A stretch of DNA of 64,000 bases. It comes from Sarcomyxa edulis. Taxonomy: Eukaryota > Basidiomycota > Agaricomycetes > Agaricales > Mycenaceae. Positions 44,606-57,479 of the stretch are shown one piece after another. The notes under the pieces were generated by a model. It was not told the origin of the DNA, made no database searches, and saw only the letters and a list, made by a program, of their open reading frames with translations. Positions within the stretch are counted from its first letter, which is position 1. Each line of letters begins with the position of its first letter. The translations under genes were made by a program, and so were the position numbers. The stretch covers positions 146,235 through 210,234 of the forward strand of contig QUOL01000028.1 in NCBI GenBank assembly GCA_009761415.1, read 5' to 3'.

Positions 44606-45810
44606 GATTGTAAGTGCCTCTCCCTCGTACATCTTCCTTCAACCGTTCAATATCTTTATCCATACTGGCTACACTACTCTACCCGGAAAGCTGGATCCCC
44701 ATGAGTGATTTCGTCGTCAGAAGTCGGGCAGTTGGACATCGGAGTATGGTGGCAAGGTAAGTAACGAGATCAAGAATTTTGTAATTACTAATATATCTTT
44801 ATCTACAGCATCTACATTCCCTCTCACCTTTGCACACAACGGCCAGGAACCTCTCTCGATGTTTGCCCACTCTCCATCACGTCGCCATCGAGCAAATAGT
44901 AGCCCTTGACGCACTGGCCGAACACGTCGCGCAGATCCCCGAACTTCAGAAAAGAATTCCAGCAATATTCCAGCTGGTGAGCTTTCTTCCCAGCCTTTTG
45001 GGCGAACAGTCAGTATCGACACTTCTATCTATCTAGAGTCATCCAGACAGGAAATCCAAAACACGGCGCGGGATTCTTCATGCCCGTGAACTTCATACCA
45101 AGACGACGGCAGTGAGGGCACACGTCGCGGATCCTTATTCTTCCCGGAAGGTATTATCAGTCGAGGACCGCGAAAGCACGGTACGTAGATGCATATGCTT
45201 GAGGTCTATTGGACGACACTTATCAGGGCCGCAGAGCCCGAACTACAAGCTCATCCCCACCACAACGCGCTCACCACCATTGGACGTCGCAACTCATTCT
45301 CCAAGTACGCGGTGTTGTGACGCCCCTACATCCCTAGAGCCGTCTATGTCGCACACGGCGCCACACGCGTGAATCTGCAAGATCGCAGATTCAGTCTTTT
45401 CAGCGGGGACTTGAGCCGATATTACATCTTTTTTCGAAAACGTAAGTCTCCATTCTGACGGATGTTTGGTCGCTTTGTTAGGACTGACAACAGAGCCTCT
45501 TTTTGTGTGTATAAAGCCAGGTCACATTCTCTCAACCTTTCCCCATCTTCTTCCTCTCAGTTACTTCGTTCTCCTCCCACTTCACTATTCTCTCATTTCT
45601 CCCAACCGTCGCTCTCGCTCTCAAGGTCGAATGCTCATAGTGAGTAGTCCCTCCAGCTCGTCGTGGGCCCTTCGCTGAATTATATTTCCTGCGCTTTAGC
45701 TCTGCCGATGTCCCGTGGATTTCCACCTCTAAGGTGGGTTACCGCCGGTACAACAACCCCACCTCGGTGGCGGGTGGGGTGCTGCCCCGGGTGAAGAAAA
45801 GGCTCGTGTC

Positions 45811-46344
45811 ATGGTGACGGCACATTACAAGCTCTTCACGCAAAAGACGGGCCTTACGACGGCACAGAAACTGAATTACACGGTGAAGAAAGTCAAGAAG
45901 CTCTTGGACAAGGGGACATTCCTTCAGAACGGCAAAGACGAGGAGGTAAGCTACCAATCTTTATTCGTTTATCCTTGGCGCAAACTTCTGCTTAATTGGC
46001 TGCTCTCAGGACCGAACGAACAACTTTGCCCATCCCGCTTTGCGCGAGCTTTGTACGGAGTTCTATTATGGCCACCAAGAAGGTCTCGCTGTCCTGTATC
46101 CGAAGGAGTTCAAGGTCCTTCCCCTCGGAGCGCTCTACCTAGCCGCTACATGCATGAGTCTGACATTCCAATGGTCTCAATTATGTTGCTTACTTTCGGC
46201 TTTGCGCGCCGGAGTCAGCTTAACCACTGCCTTCGAGAGTGGGGTACAGGCATACACATCAAGGAACGATTCAACCGGTTGAAATACGAAGGGATCTGGA
46301 AAGCAACCATGTCACTCATCAAGAGAACCGAGGGCGACAAATAG
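45811..46344 (+). pseudogene. DUF6532-domain remnant (duplication copy B)
   Basis: Same three exons as copy A (45811-45945, 46010-46153, 46219-46344) with the same defective ATGAGT at the start of intron 2 (46154). The donor loss therefore predates the duplication. No sequence difference from copy A within this unit was seen. Confidence 0.6.
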
Positions 46345-49338
46345 CACGGAGCGAAGCTGCTGGCATCGCGAGAACAGTGGGCATCTAACGGAAGGTAAGT
46401 AGATGGTCTCCTTTTGATGCAAGCGATGGTGACGTGCTAACGGATCTCTGCTCTCTGCGCAGTTCTCGCTCTAGGCTTGAGCATCAAGGCGATCCTGAGG
46501 ATTACAATCTCGGTATAGTTCTCGACTAATTCGCGTACTGTTTACTACACACTATATTTTGGGGGCTTTTGTTTGATGGACACTATACTCGTTTTGAGGC
46601 AAATTCGACTGATGCCATATGGATAATGGGGTATAATGATGCTCAACTCCAGACCAACTGTCTTGAATCAAAATGCTCGTATGAGAATTCAACATAACTT
46701 GGCTAATACTGTAGGGGCGTATCGTTTGTTACCGACCTTCCCATCCAACACCTACCATACCGTACGCGTGAGCATCGAATCGATAATATTAACAGCAAGA
46801 AACCAATACAGTTATTGACGTACCATAATCATAACAACTCAGCGAACCAAAAACACCAAAGCTCCTTTACATCCATAGGCGCAGGCGTAAGCACCGTGGC
46901 AATGTGATTTCCGATTCTGCCCCTCGAGTTACATTTGTACCAGTATTAGAGTCGAGTGCAGCGTGAGGTGCCGCGGGTCTGGGTCTTCCGTTCGGCGCTC
47001 CAAGTCTCTACCTCAACGTCACAGGTTGAACCACATCCGCATCCACGCCTCCTTCCAAAGTAGCTGCCATACCCCGTACCCCGTACTCAACCCTCCTTCC
47101 CAATCAACTAATCTACAAAGTCGTCTTACGCCATTCCCTTCCCTGACGCTCACCATACGACACCGCAGATCCGAACGGTAGTGGTGGTGGTGGTGGTGGT
47201 GGTGAAGCTTCGGGAAGGCACAGTCTGGAGACGAGGCCAACAGAAGTGAGTACATGTGTGGGGTTTCGGATGGGTGCAGTGAATGCCAGGAAAGAAGGTG
47301 AATGAGTAAGCAAAGAATATAGAAGCCCGAACGAGGAACGAGGAACAATCTTTGGACGAATATGGAAGAATGAACGAGTGAGAGGACGCTGAACGTCCGA
47401 ACGTGCATGCCGTGATGGTGGTGAAGGGGAGGCAAAGTGGAGGTGCAGCGTGGGGATGAAACCGATGGAGGTGAGTGCTTCTGTATCTAGTGGTGTCTGG
47501 GCTGGGGTGAAGGTGTGAGTTGGATTTAGTCGGGATGGAAAACGAGGAAAGATGAACAGTAGATGAATGAATGAGAAGGGGACCAATGACGGAACCAATG
47601 ATGAGTGAAGATGAGTAAGTATTGTGGAAGGAAGAAACGAAGACGAGTGGGGGCGAGTAGGGAGTGAAGATGTAGAAGAGAAAAGAAGGTGAGAAGGAAG
47701 GAACAAGGAACGACGAGAACGAGAACGAATGAAGATGAGATTGTGAACAAATAAAGGTGGAAGTGATGTAGACAGGGACGCTAAAAAATGAACGAGCGAA
47801 CTCACCCCAGCAAACCCAAGCCTCAAGTCCCGATCCCACTCAAGCTGCAAGTTCCAACGTCGATCCCAATCCCAGGTCTTAACACACGAATCAACCCAAA
47901 CGCCTCAAATTTAAGGCTTCAGGCTTGAGCTTGACCACGTTTGATTGTCGATCAAGATTTCAGATTTTAGGAGGTGCTAATCCTACTGAGCCGCGCGTCG
48001 AATCGTATACGAGTCGCTGTTATGCTGTTAACCACGCACGCATAGAGATAAAGATAGAGTTGTGATGGGTTGCCAGTACGATCCTGATCACGATGAGCGA
48101 TGAGCGCTGAGAGTCGAGCGAAAGGCAACAACGTATAGATCTGACCTACGTACAAGACTCAGTCAGAAAACGATCCAAGAACGAGAACGAGAAACGCACC
48201 CAAGTAGACGCCCATTACCATCCATGCAATCGATCGACCGTATGGACTTCTACTAAACACCGTACGAATGAAGGAAACCCAAGCTTATTTAAGGATACAT
48301 GCATGTATAGCCGGTCTATGTGTGTGCATATGCGCCATAATCCAATCTAGAGAAAGAACGAGGTAAGTGTTATAAGGTGAGGTGCAAGAATTTCAATGCG
48401 CACAAGAACGAGATGAATGGATTGGATTGGACTCGGGCTTGACGTACAGTTTTGCATGGAGGAAGCCAAACTGTACACGTCTTCATCTGTGCGCGTCAAT
48501 GTTCTGATCTGAGTTAGTCCAATCATGTCAGGACGCGAGGAGAAGGCGTCTAAGTTCTGTGTTATGAGAGAAAAGCAGGATGGGAGAGCAAGTCATTGTG
48601 TCACTTGGCTCAGTGCACATCTCGAAAACACTAGTGTGCCCAGTCGGTTGGATTGCTTGAAGACGGAGAGAGTGCACTGGCAGAGTCTACTGGAGGCCAT
48701 GCATCATGATTGCGGTAGCTAAAGATTCCATGGTCTAATTTTGAAATTTCAGAATTTGGTTAGCATGGAATCCATTGTCGAACGTGCTGTGGTGTGGAAA
48801 CTATGGATCAAGGCTCCGTGCATAGTGGAGGAAAGAACGTTGAAAAACTGATGTGCTCCTACGTGTTGCAAGTAGCATAAAGAGGATCAAGTTGATTATT
48901 CGTGAGATCCACAATTGAGGTTCTGAGGCAATGGTCGTCACCAAAGATCGCTATACTAAATCGAGTTTACAGTGCTAGAAAGGGACGGAGATAAGTAGAC
49001 ATGGAGTAGAAGATCAGAATAAGGAAGATAGCTTACCGACGGCAATGATGACTAGAGCCTAGGAACGACGAGAAGGTCGGCATCAAGCACACTCACGAGT
49101 GGCGAAAGAGAGAGGGATGCGAGTCTACAAGTGACATGCATGATGAGCCCTATCAACTGTGCATCACGAAGAGATCGCGGCGGGAATGGACGGCTGGCTC
49201 TAGCACTTTCAAGGGAATGTTGGGAGATATGTTGTAGAGTGCGTACGCGAGGACTGAGTTGGTAGTTGGAGTAAGCTGTTTTAAGAGATTAACGTCAACG
49301 CGTATCTTAATATCTCATGTCTCGAACAAGGACTTACA
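46345..49338. other. Non-coding, purine-rich tract inside duplication copy B
   Basis: Counterpart of 5006-7995, including the TGG microsatellite at 47181-47204. The same compositional open frames on the minus strand are not regarded as genes. Confidence 0.5.
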
Positions 49339-49940
49339 GGGAGTAATTCTCAGCTTAAACTACAGCTTGGACAAAAGAACACGATGAGGGGCTCTGTACC
49401 TCATCGCACTCGGTGTAGCCTAGGTGGGAGAGAAAAAGAGGGGGTAAATAACGAGGCAGGGTTAAAGGTGACTGATTGGGCATGGTAGGCGGCGACCTTG
49501 ATCTACGGAGCTTCTTGCTGATGGGCGGCGGTGGCTCGCGCTGGAGTGATCTGGATGGAAAAAGCTGCACTGAGCAGACAGCTTCGATGGTGGTGTCTTT
49601 AGTCGGTGAGAATCCTTTGCCTGTAGAGCGAGCCATCCAAAACAACTGTGTATAAACGAAAGTCAGTCTGGGTTCGAAAGTTTCAAAGCAAAAAAAGCAA
49701 ACGACAGGCAGACCATCTACTCACAGCTCACATGTTTGATTGGAATGAAAGATGTTACCGTTTGAGCCTGTGTAGCACTTGGTTCGAGCGAGTGGCAGAT
49801 GTAGTGCGCGACTGCACTTACTTGCAAACTCTTGAAAAGACCACCTGACGGCGAAAAAGAGTGTAGAACCCTCGTTACTGAGATGACTCTGTGAGTCATG
49901 GTAGTCAAGACAGATGAACTAGGCAGGATAGAGATACTTA
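49339..49940 (-). repeat. Dispersed repeat family, copy 3 (in duplication copy B)
   Basis: Identical to the unit at 8000-8600, with the same FWM...GKGFSP...TTI exon relic and REPPPPISK tract. Confidence 0.5.
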
Positions 49941-50200
49941 CACATGGAGCGCCACAAATCCAAGGCCTCGACTGAATAACCAAACTACAGAGTCTTCCAC
50001 TCGAAGAACACGATTGAGTGGGGCGAAAAGGAAGAGGAAAGCAGAAACTAGTCGAAATGCGAGAGAGTGGAATGACAGAGAGAGATTCGAGGAGAGAAAG
50101 CGGTGAAAATGAATGCCGAGGTGGGACAGGGAATGAACAGCAGAGGCGGTAACAGATAGGGGAAAACAAAGAATGAAGGATTAGCGCTGAAGGCAGAAAA

Positions 50201-50829
50201 TTAAATCCAGGCAGCTCTCGCCACCCAAGGATGTACCACCGTCACCACTTTCTGCAATAGTTTTATGGTCTTCAGCACGATTGAGCATATTGTCGAGATC
50301 CATTTCATCGATTTTCTGTTGATAACGCATGAGCAAGACCCTCCGATTAAGGGAAAGAGAAATTTACATCTTTTGGGCACCATATTTCAAGACAGCCGTA
50401 ACTTCATCCTTTGGCATGTTGTCAGGCTTATGAGGGTCTTTGCTCTCAGGGGAAACCGTACCGGTCAAACCTTGGAAAAGATACTGCCTAAGAACATGGT
50501 AATCACTGACGATATCCAGCATTCGGACCATCTGACTGGAATCAAAATGAGGTGGCTATCATGATAAAGATGATCCAGCAGCTTGTCGAGAAGAACCGTA
50601 TTCCCGTTTCTCATGACAAGGCATGTGGGCATACATGGTTGTCAGTTCGTATCTCAGCGCCATCGAAGAGGTACGGGTGATTTGCGGTCCTTTAAGCTCC
50701 ATAGCTAGATACAAGATATCAGCATCTGCGATTCGAATCACGTAGTCAACAACATACCAATTTTGAACAACCCGATGTTGTTATTTCCGTTGGCGGTTTT
50801 CATCAAGTCCGGGAAATTCTGGAAAGCGA
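50201..50829 (-). pseudogene. CHD1-like fragment (duplication copy B)
   Basis: Same rearranged and frameshifted CHD1 piece as at 8862-9490, with the same internal deletion after TVSPES and the same in-frame stop after KYGAQKM. The defects were thus present before duplication. Confidence 0.72.
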
Positions 50830-52558
50830 GCCAGTCATGTCGTCGTCAGACTGGGGAGGTCGAGAGTCTAGCGAGCGGATAGATTCGGCATTGAGTTAAT
50901 CATAGGTTTATGGATGTAATGAGGATGTCGTTGAGTTGACGGATTAGTTAAAAAGGATGCATAGACGATGAAGTGGCCGATGAGGTCTCAGAGACCCTAC
51001 ATCGACGTAACTTGAAGGCGAGCCTGAGGAACGAAAGTTAAACGGTAAATTCATCCATTAGCACCAAACGAATGACAGGGAGGGAGTTCCCAGCCGATAA
51101 ATGAGTGAATAACATACCAAAAAATACAAGCTCCTCCGATCCAGACTCTTGCCCAGCGGTTTGCTATGCGAGCGCTCTCGCAGATCCCATGTTGTGGTTA
51201 TTTCAATGTCTGGCATACCAGACGGCTTTAAGATGTGTTCTGTAGAATCAATCATGGATCGGACCATCGGTGGCTGCAGGTGAAACTGTGGGATGAGCGT
51301 GAGTCTGCAAAACCGTTCCATTTCAAGCTCATCAGTTAAAAATCTGAATGTGAGACGTACTTTGGCTCAAGATGAAACGAATATTGCCCAAAAGGTGCCG
51401 TTAGATGAGAGGGTAAATGTGTCCTAGAGGAGACCGAATGTGTCTAAGTCTTGAGAGCAAAGTCCGAGTCGAGTTCATGACAGTCAAGGTTCGTAGATTT
51501 CAAGACATTTGAGAAATTCGAGGGCCTTTGCATTGAATATGAGGCAATTGAAGATAGTCCGGGATGTGCAGAACATGCAGATAAAAACCGAGGCGAAATC
51601 ATGAAGTATACGAAGACAAGTGATTTCGATTGCGTCTTCGGAAATCTAATCTTCGCGTCTCTTCCCCCCACCACAATTGCAACCATTTCCTCGACAAATA
51701 GTCCATCCTCTCGGTCTCGTTTCTACATTCTACGCACCATTATCTGCGAACTTCAGGGCACTTCAAATCCAATATCTTTCGCGTGAGTACTGAATACACT
51801 GGATTCGTCCTCGACAATTTGAACTTGTATAAGTCTGCGACTTGTGATCATATCCTCCCCGCTTGTTGGTCCACCGCATTCCCACTCAAACTCCCAAACA
51901 TCGCAGCCTCCCACTCCAAGTAGCATGTCACGTTCAAGCCTCCTCGCAACATTCTATCCAAATGGACCGGTAAGTACTCTCCCATCGCGTAATTGTCTGG
52001 CGCTTCCTTTCAAGCTCAAACACCATCTCAGAGAACACGAAAACGCGGGAGACACTAGCTGGATGGCATGCAGATGGTCGGATACCAGACGGAAAACGGT
52101 GCATGAGAAGACAAGCTGCTCGATGCTCTTGGGTAAATATGGTGGGAACAGGTATTAATGGAGTGCAGCGACAAGGTGAGTAACAAGTCTAACGATATAA
52201 TGGCTACAACTTCATTTGACTCCTTCGTGCGTGTTCGCTCTCAGGCTGTTTCCCTTTTCCATGATATCCACCTCGCTGTCCGTGACTTCTACAACTCCCT
52301 CAAAATCCTTGCGCGTTGCTCTTCGTCGTCATCGGTTAGAGATTGTGCGAGTAGAATTAGATGCAGTACAGGGAGAAGGTCAGTAACGACGCCGTTCATG
52401 TAGCGAGGTATGTGAACACCAGTTTATGCTACCGTATTCTTCGATCTAATGTTGTTATATTGTTTGATTTGATTTCTAGCTTTCAATAAAACCCCCCCCC
52501 CCACACACTCTTGGCCGACTTCCACGAAACGAAACGACACCGAGGTCTTTCTATTTAG
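50830..52558. other. Decayed tract with isolated exon-like pieces (copy B)
   Basis: Counterpart of 9491-11218. It differs only by one extra C in the homopolymer ending near 52502. Confidence 0.4.
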
Positions 52559-52944
52559 GCCTTCAAGAGATCATCGCGATCGTCTTAGGACAAATTGAAC
52601 AGGGCCAATGGATGGGCATCCCGCTCAACGCATGCTTCTGCGTCAGTCCCGATGCCAGGCTGCATATGTGGTACGGAAGGAGGTCACAGCTCGACGTGGA
52701 CGGGGGACCATGTACGTCACTCTCTGCCTTTGCTTTTGTTGAGTTTTCCGTAACTAATCGAGACTATAGACGTCAACGCCAAGGCAGTGCTCGCAGTTTG
52801 CTTTCTAAATGGTCTTCACTGTTGGAAGATTCCTCACGCCTTTGTGGAAATTAAGTCGCTTCAACTTTTGTTCAAACTTTTTGAACAAAAGTTGAAGCGA
52901 CTTTATTCCCACGGAGGCATTGCCGCACGGATTATTCTTTCCAA
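52559..52944 (+). pseudogene. Fragment of an unrecognised gene with coding palindrome (copy B)
   Basis: Same two exons as at 11219-11604 (52559-52711 and 52770-52944). The palindrome arms lie at 52853-52874 and 52882-52903 and are unchanged. Confidence 0.5.
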
Positions 52945-53675
52945 GTATGTGAATTGACCAGATATTCTACCAGTACTCACGAGATATTCTGCAGACTTCC
53001 AAGCAAACAACGTCCCTCAGAGGCATAAGATAGCAGAACGATAGTGCGAGGAACATGGCAGGCAAGTAAGGAGTGTTCAAGCTCAAGCACACAAGGTACA
53101 TAGTAGTATCTCTCATCTAACATAATCGTAATCTTTGCACACAGGACTTTACATCTCGATACTCTAAATAGCCTTGAATATGTAATTCAAGCTCTCGAAC
53201 GTACCCCCCACCTCGCTCAGGCAAATGATGGAGACAGAGAGATTTTTTTCACGCTGCCACCCCTCTTCGCTCGTCACCGTTAGCAGCTACACATGTATCT
53301 TCTTTCTTAGACTCAAGGGTACACAGATTGTCTGTAGTAGGGAGGTTCTTGCATGTAGAATACACACAATAATATCATTTTATGATCTTTTGATCTACAT
53401 GTACATCTCGTCGCCCCATCTTGTTCTGTTCGCCAATGAATATTGAGAGTTATATATGATATCGTCTCTCCGTCCAACTCCCGGTCTCTCTGTCCGTCTC
53501 TCTGTTCATCCCATAGTCTCTCCGTCTGAAATGAAGGTATTGGTTGTCTGTTTCGATGACGGTCCGGGGTATGATTGATGTTGCGGGGAATAATATTGAC
53601 AAAAAGAAATATGTGCAGAGGGGCGACGATGCGAGGGACATACAGAGCACAAAGGGAGTCGGGCATTATTGACGA

Positions 53676-54743
53676 TCATGAGCGGTCGAAGTTGAACAGA
53701 CGTTTGAGTTCAGGATAGACCTCGACCTCGATGGCCCTTTCGACCTTGATACCATCATCGCCGATCTCCTTGACTGTGCGTTTTTCTTTTCGGGGGACGG
53801 GAGGCATGACTGGGTAAGTCTTGGTGGGAAGGTGATCGCATGACCACAAACGTGCTGTGGCAATATATGTACTGATCAGCAAACTGAAACGGTATGAATG
53901 GATGGTAATAATTACTCACGTTCTGCGGCGGGCCTCCAATAAGTCTTGAGTGCTGGAGGAAACGATGACGTTGCGACAACAGATGCACTCGACGCCACCT
54001 CTGGACTAGCTGCATCCCCATCACAGCCCAACAGCAGACTACGCATCTGTCTCGACGCACTGGGACCTGAGCATCCACTTGAGAGACTCAATCGTCGACT
54101 ACCACAAATTGCACCTTTCGTAACTAGCTTCCCTTCTGCGACCGAGGCAAGTAATGGAAGACTTGTTTTTGCCGACGGTCGAGTAAACGCCGCGAGACGA
54201 CCGATGCGATGAGGCGATGTATGAGCCATAGGCTTTAGGAGGAGTGGACTCGCCGTTGGCGTCGATCGTGTGTTTCGACGAACTGAGACTGTAGGCCTCT
54301 GCCCTTCACGCGTTCGAACCGTCGTTCCATCCTGGGAGAATCTTGTGTTCTGGAACGTTGTTCCCGTAGTTGCCAGGACCATAGGGAAGCTTCTTCGCGG
54401 GCTTTGGACACATCTCTGCAAGGCGGCGCCCAGCCATCATAATACCGCTCGTGTATTCGTTGGTGGGGTAATCAAAATCAGAAGATGATTCCTCGAAGAA
54501 GGTGGGGGCAGGTGGAGGGAGGGGAGGGAAGTTGTACTTGGCGGCGAGAGTAGCTAGGGAGGGGGAGATTTTAGTGGTGGGGGCGGTAGAAGAGGAGTTG
54601 AGCGAAGCCGAGTCATACCCGCTGCTCGTGTCGCTATCGGCCGAACCGAAAGACTTTGGGGGAACAGCAGGGAGAGAGACCTGATCTCGATCAGGTCGAT
54701 AGTTCAGTGGGAGACCACCATGTGTATTGTGGAGGTCCGCCAT
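53676..54743 (-). pseudogene. Hypothetical disordered-protein gene with a premature stop
   Basis: An ATG at 54743 (minus) opens MADLHNTHGGLPLNYRPDRD, then a Ser/Thr-rich part (DSDTSSGYDSASLNSSS) and KKLPYGPGNYGNNVPEHKIL, ending at TGA (54306-54308). Reading on in frame gives RAEAYSLSSSKHTIDANGES and PPKAYGSYIASSHRSSRGVY, plainly the same protein, so the TGA probably replaces a Trp TGG. A last exon with a stop at 53676 encodes MPPVPRKEKRTVKEIG, EVEVYPELKRLFNFDRS. A donor gtgagt near 53,921 fits an intron between. Function unknown. Its 3' end lies 150 bp from the edge of the duplication. Confidence 0.45.
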
Positions 54744-54749
54744 TTGGCA

Positions 54750-55430
54750 CTCGTCGGAGCAGTAAAGTGGGAGAGGACTTGTGTCAATGACCTCTCGGTA
54801 TTTATCAGCGGTGCGGATTTAGGGGGTGCGGTGGTGGTGGAAAATTGTGAGGACTTGGAGTTTGTTGAATCTGAACGTTTTAGAGCGCCATTTGGGTTGA
54901 CGCAACCTGTACCATGAGCCTTTGCGCTTATAGCTGCTTATAGTTCCACTCTTTGAGAGACGACGAACACCCTGCCCTTGCTGAGGAAGATTTGCAGTTG
55001 TCTTAGTGGCTTAGGAATATGAATTAGTCTTGGGTTTTGTGGAAGCGATAACAAAAAAGCTTACGAGACAACTGGGGAGAACTGGGAGGGGGGGGTGAGC
55101 TGTTGTGGGTGATAAGTATCTGGTATTCTGAAACGTTTTGGTAGGATTTGCCTGTCGGGGAAACAGGAAGTATACATATCGTAGTCCATGTGTCTGAGCG
55201 GGATGGGATGACAACTGGGCACTAGGCAGTGGGATGCATTTACACGCAATCCATATCGGGCCGAGTAGCAACACATCATGCTGCACTGCGGGCCAGCCGT
55301 GTCGGCGTAGTCCAAACTTGGCTTCCGGGCATAGCCACTTTGTAATTATCGCCAAAAATAAAAAAAAAGAGTATCATGACAAGGTTTTGTGAAAGCACTG
55401 TAATTATACATACTGTAATTATAAGCAATC
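54750..55430. other. Intergenic tract, no gene supported
   Basis: Contains an open minus-strand frame (55011-55355) without recognised motifs, a ggggggg run near 55,090 and an a-rich run near 55,365. Nothing else. Confidence 0.45.
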
Positions 55431-55461
55431 TATGGACAGGTATTTAAATATGGATATGCGC

Positions 55462-57473
55462 TTAGCCATCGCAGCGTTCGTGACAATCCTCTTCGTTCAT
55501 GGCGTTTGCGAAATCGATAATCTTGAGCTTCCCGTCGATGAGACCTCTCACCGTATTCTCAGGGCATACATCGTGATGATGGATACCGAGTCGAGCAGCT
55601 ATGTCATCCACAGCATTGGTGATCTCGGACGGGTCCCTGCACACATAAATGGGTTAGCAAACATACGGCGACACAAACAAAGATTGCGCACACATAAGCG
55701 CCATCGATAGGCGTGGCGAGCTCCAGAAACAGAGCACACCCGTTGGAATCGTCGATATCGAATGCGCCGAAGTCCGCGAGCATCGGTAGGCCCTGGTGCA
55801 GCCGGGCTCGTAGATAGAAAGAAGCCTCCCGTCTGATGATGTCTTTGTGCCCAATTTTGACGACTAGGTTCATTCCATGGATAAGTTTGACTATTCCATG
55901 TGCCCCACACCCAAGTTCACGGCCCGTTCTGAGCAAAAGGGGAATTCGACAGCTGACTTCATGTTAGATTGAGTAAATAGTGTGAAACTTAGAACTCCCA
56001 CCAGGAATAAGACTCAGGCCCGGCTTGCAACCGGAGCACCGTGTGGTCTGATGTACATAGATAAAGACTAATCCAGCGTGTTCGCAGCACAGATGGACCA
56101 GTGATTCGAAGGAAAAAGATAGAGATCTGTAAAGCCAATGATGAATTTCTGTAAGTTTAAGCTGTGATACAACCATTCTCACCGCGAGCCATAGAAATAA
56201 TATCACTTTGGCAAATGCGCTATTGCGGAACGGATGCTGTACTTGAGATTGTGCTTTAGGCGTTGAACAGCAGTCTGAGCTACAAGTTCGGATGATTATA
56301 GGTGGATGAAGCGTTACGAACTTAAACTGTCGCTGTCTACTAAGTCGCCAAAGACAGCCTTTCCAATGTCCGTCTTGAGATGAACGGAATATAACATGCA
56401 GAGAACTTCAACCTCCAGAATAATCTTCAGCCGCGAAACGGCGTCCATGGTGTGTGGAGTGAGGTTCCTCGTTGTATACATGATACTGAAAGAGCCATTG
56501 AGGGGTCGGTGAAGTGGGTCAAATAGTCAAAATGACACACCGTTCAGGCTGTTCCGTAATGGTATATACCCATGTACCATTTTTCAACGCAGTCAGAATG
56601 CCGAGACCGCCGTCGGACAAGGCGACCTGTGTGAATACCTGGTATGATAGATCAGTTATCTAGGGAATATAATCATGGTTGAACAAGAAACGTGCCTGCT
56701 GTATGGCTTGTCGTGTGCCGACAGACATGGCCCGGCCATCCAACGCTCCATCGATGTCGATAGTGGAGCCCATTCCTGGGCTGCTTTTGTCCTCGAATGG
56801 CATAAGATGCAGATCGGTGTCTCCAGGCCCCATAAGCAACATTTCGTGGTCCGTTTGGACGCGGAAGAATTCTCTCTTGAGACTAATCTGTGGGATGACC
56901 TTAAGCCTCCCAATGAAAGCCTTGACGGTCTCCAGTTGATGTGGCGCTTGACTCCTAGCAGCCACTTCATATAAAATGCAGTGTACCATAGGTAGCGCAA
57001 GAGTCGCGAGCCGTTTCTGGTGTTCGAAATTTATGGTGCCTTCATTATATTCCGTGAAAGCGTGATGGTCATGATGCTGCATTTGAGAGTTGTGTAAGCT
57101 GATGTCTGGAGGTCAACAAGTATATTCAACTTACCTGGAGCTCCTTCGTGACTATAGCATAGTAGAACCGTCCCTGCTCCGTCTGTGGGATGAAGTCTAG
57201 AACACCAATGCCCATGAGGCGATCGGATTCATAGACCCGACGGAGGTGCTCTAGGATAGAGCTGGTCTGCAATAGTACATTTTTTGCAACAACGTTGCCT
57301 GTCCCAGATTCATCTGGACAAGTTACGAGGATAAATCACAGACAAAGGATCACTATCGATCACTACTCACGGGTGCTTGTTTTCTTGAGCGCAGGTTTAA
57401 CCGTGTGGAGCAAGAAATTTGGGTTGCTAGCCAAGTCGTCAATGATTGCGTTGAGGGAAAGATACTCGGACAT
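55462..57473 (-). CDS. Protein with C-terminal kinase-like domain, 528 aa
   Basis: Nine minus-strand exons chain in phase: 57371-57473, 57135-57313, 56696-57076, 56541-56638, 56318-56485, 56183-56279, 56002-56126, 55692-55952 and 55462-55636. Intron 3 would use a GC donor (gcacgt) and intron 5 is only 38 nt; the rest are canonical, 49-58 nt. The N-terminal 380 residues start MSEYLSLNAIIDDLASNPKF and are unrecognised. The C-terminal part has a glycine loop (GCGAHGIV, about 398-405), the lysine strand VVKIG (about K416), an REASFYL helix, a catalytic-loop-like IHHDVCPEN (about D492, N497) and IIDFANA in place of DFG (about D511). It stops about 17 residues later, so the usual C-terminal lobe is missing. 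Such short kinase-like proteins are common in Agaricomycetes; activity is uncertain. Confidence 0.65.
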
Positions 57474-57479
57474 GCTTGT

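Larger units (their letters stand above)
44605..53527 (+). repeat. Segmental duplication, copy B (about 8.9 kb)
   Basis: Counterpart of 3266-12167, same orientation, offset 41,339 bp up to the C homopolymer and 41,340 after it. The last 70 bp contain an extra 21 bp (around ccgtccaactcccgg, 53471-53491) and a few substitutions within the pyrimidine array. After 53527 the flank (gaaatgaagg...) differs from that of copy A. Confidence 0.95.

Noticed and set aside
44605..53527. Dismissing the second 8.9-kb copy as an assembly error
   Set aside because: Both junctions lead into different unique DNA, and copy B has its own 21-bp gain and junction remnant. An artefact cannot be excluded without reads, so it is kept as a finding with that caveat.
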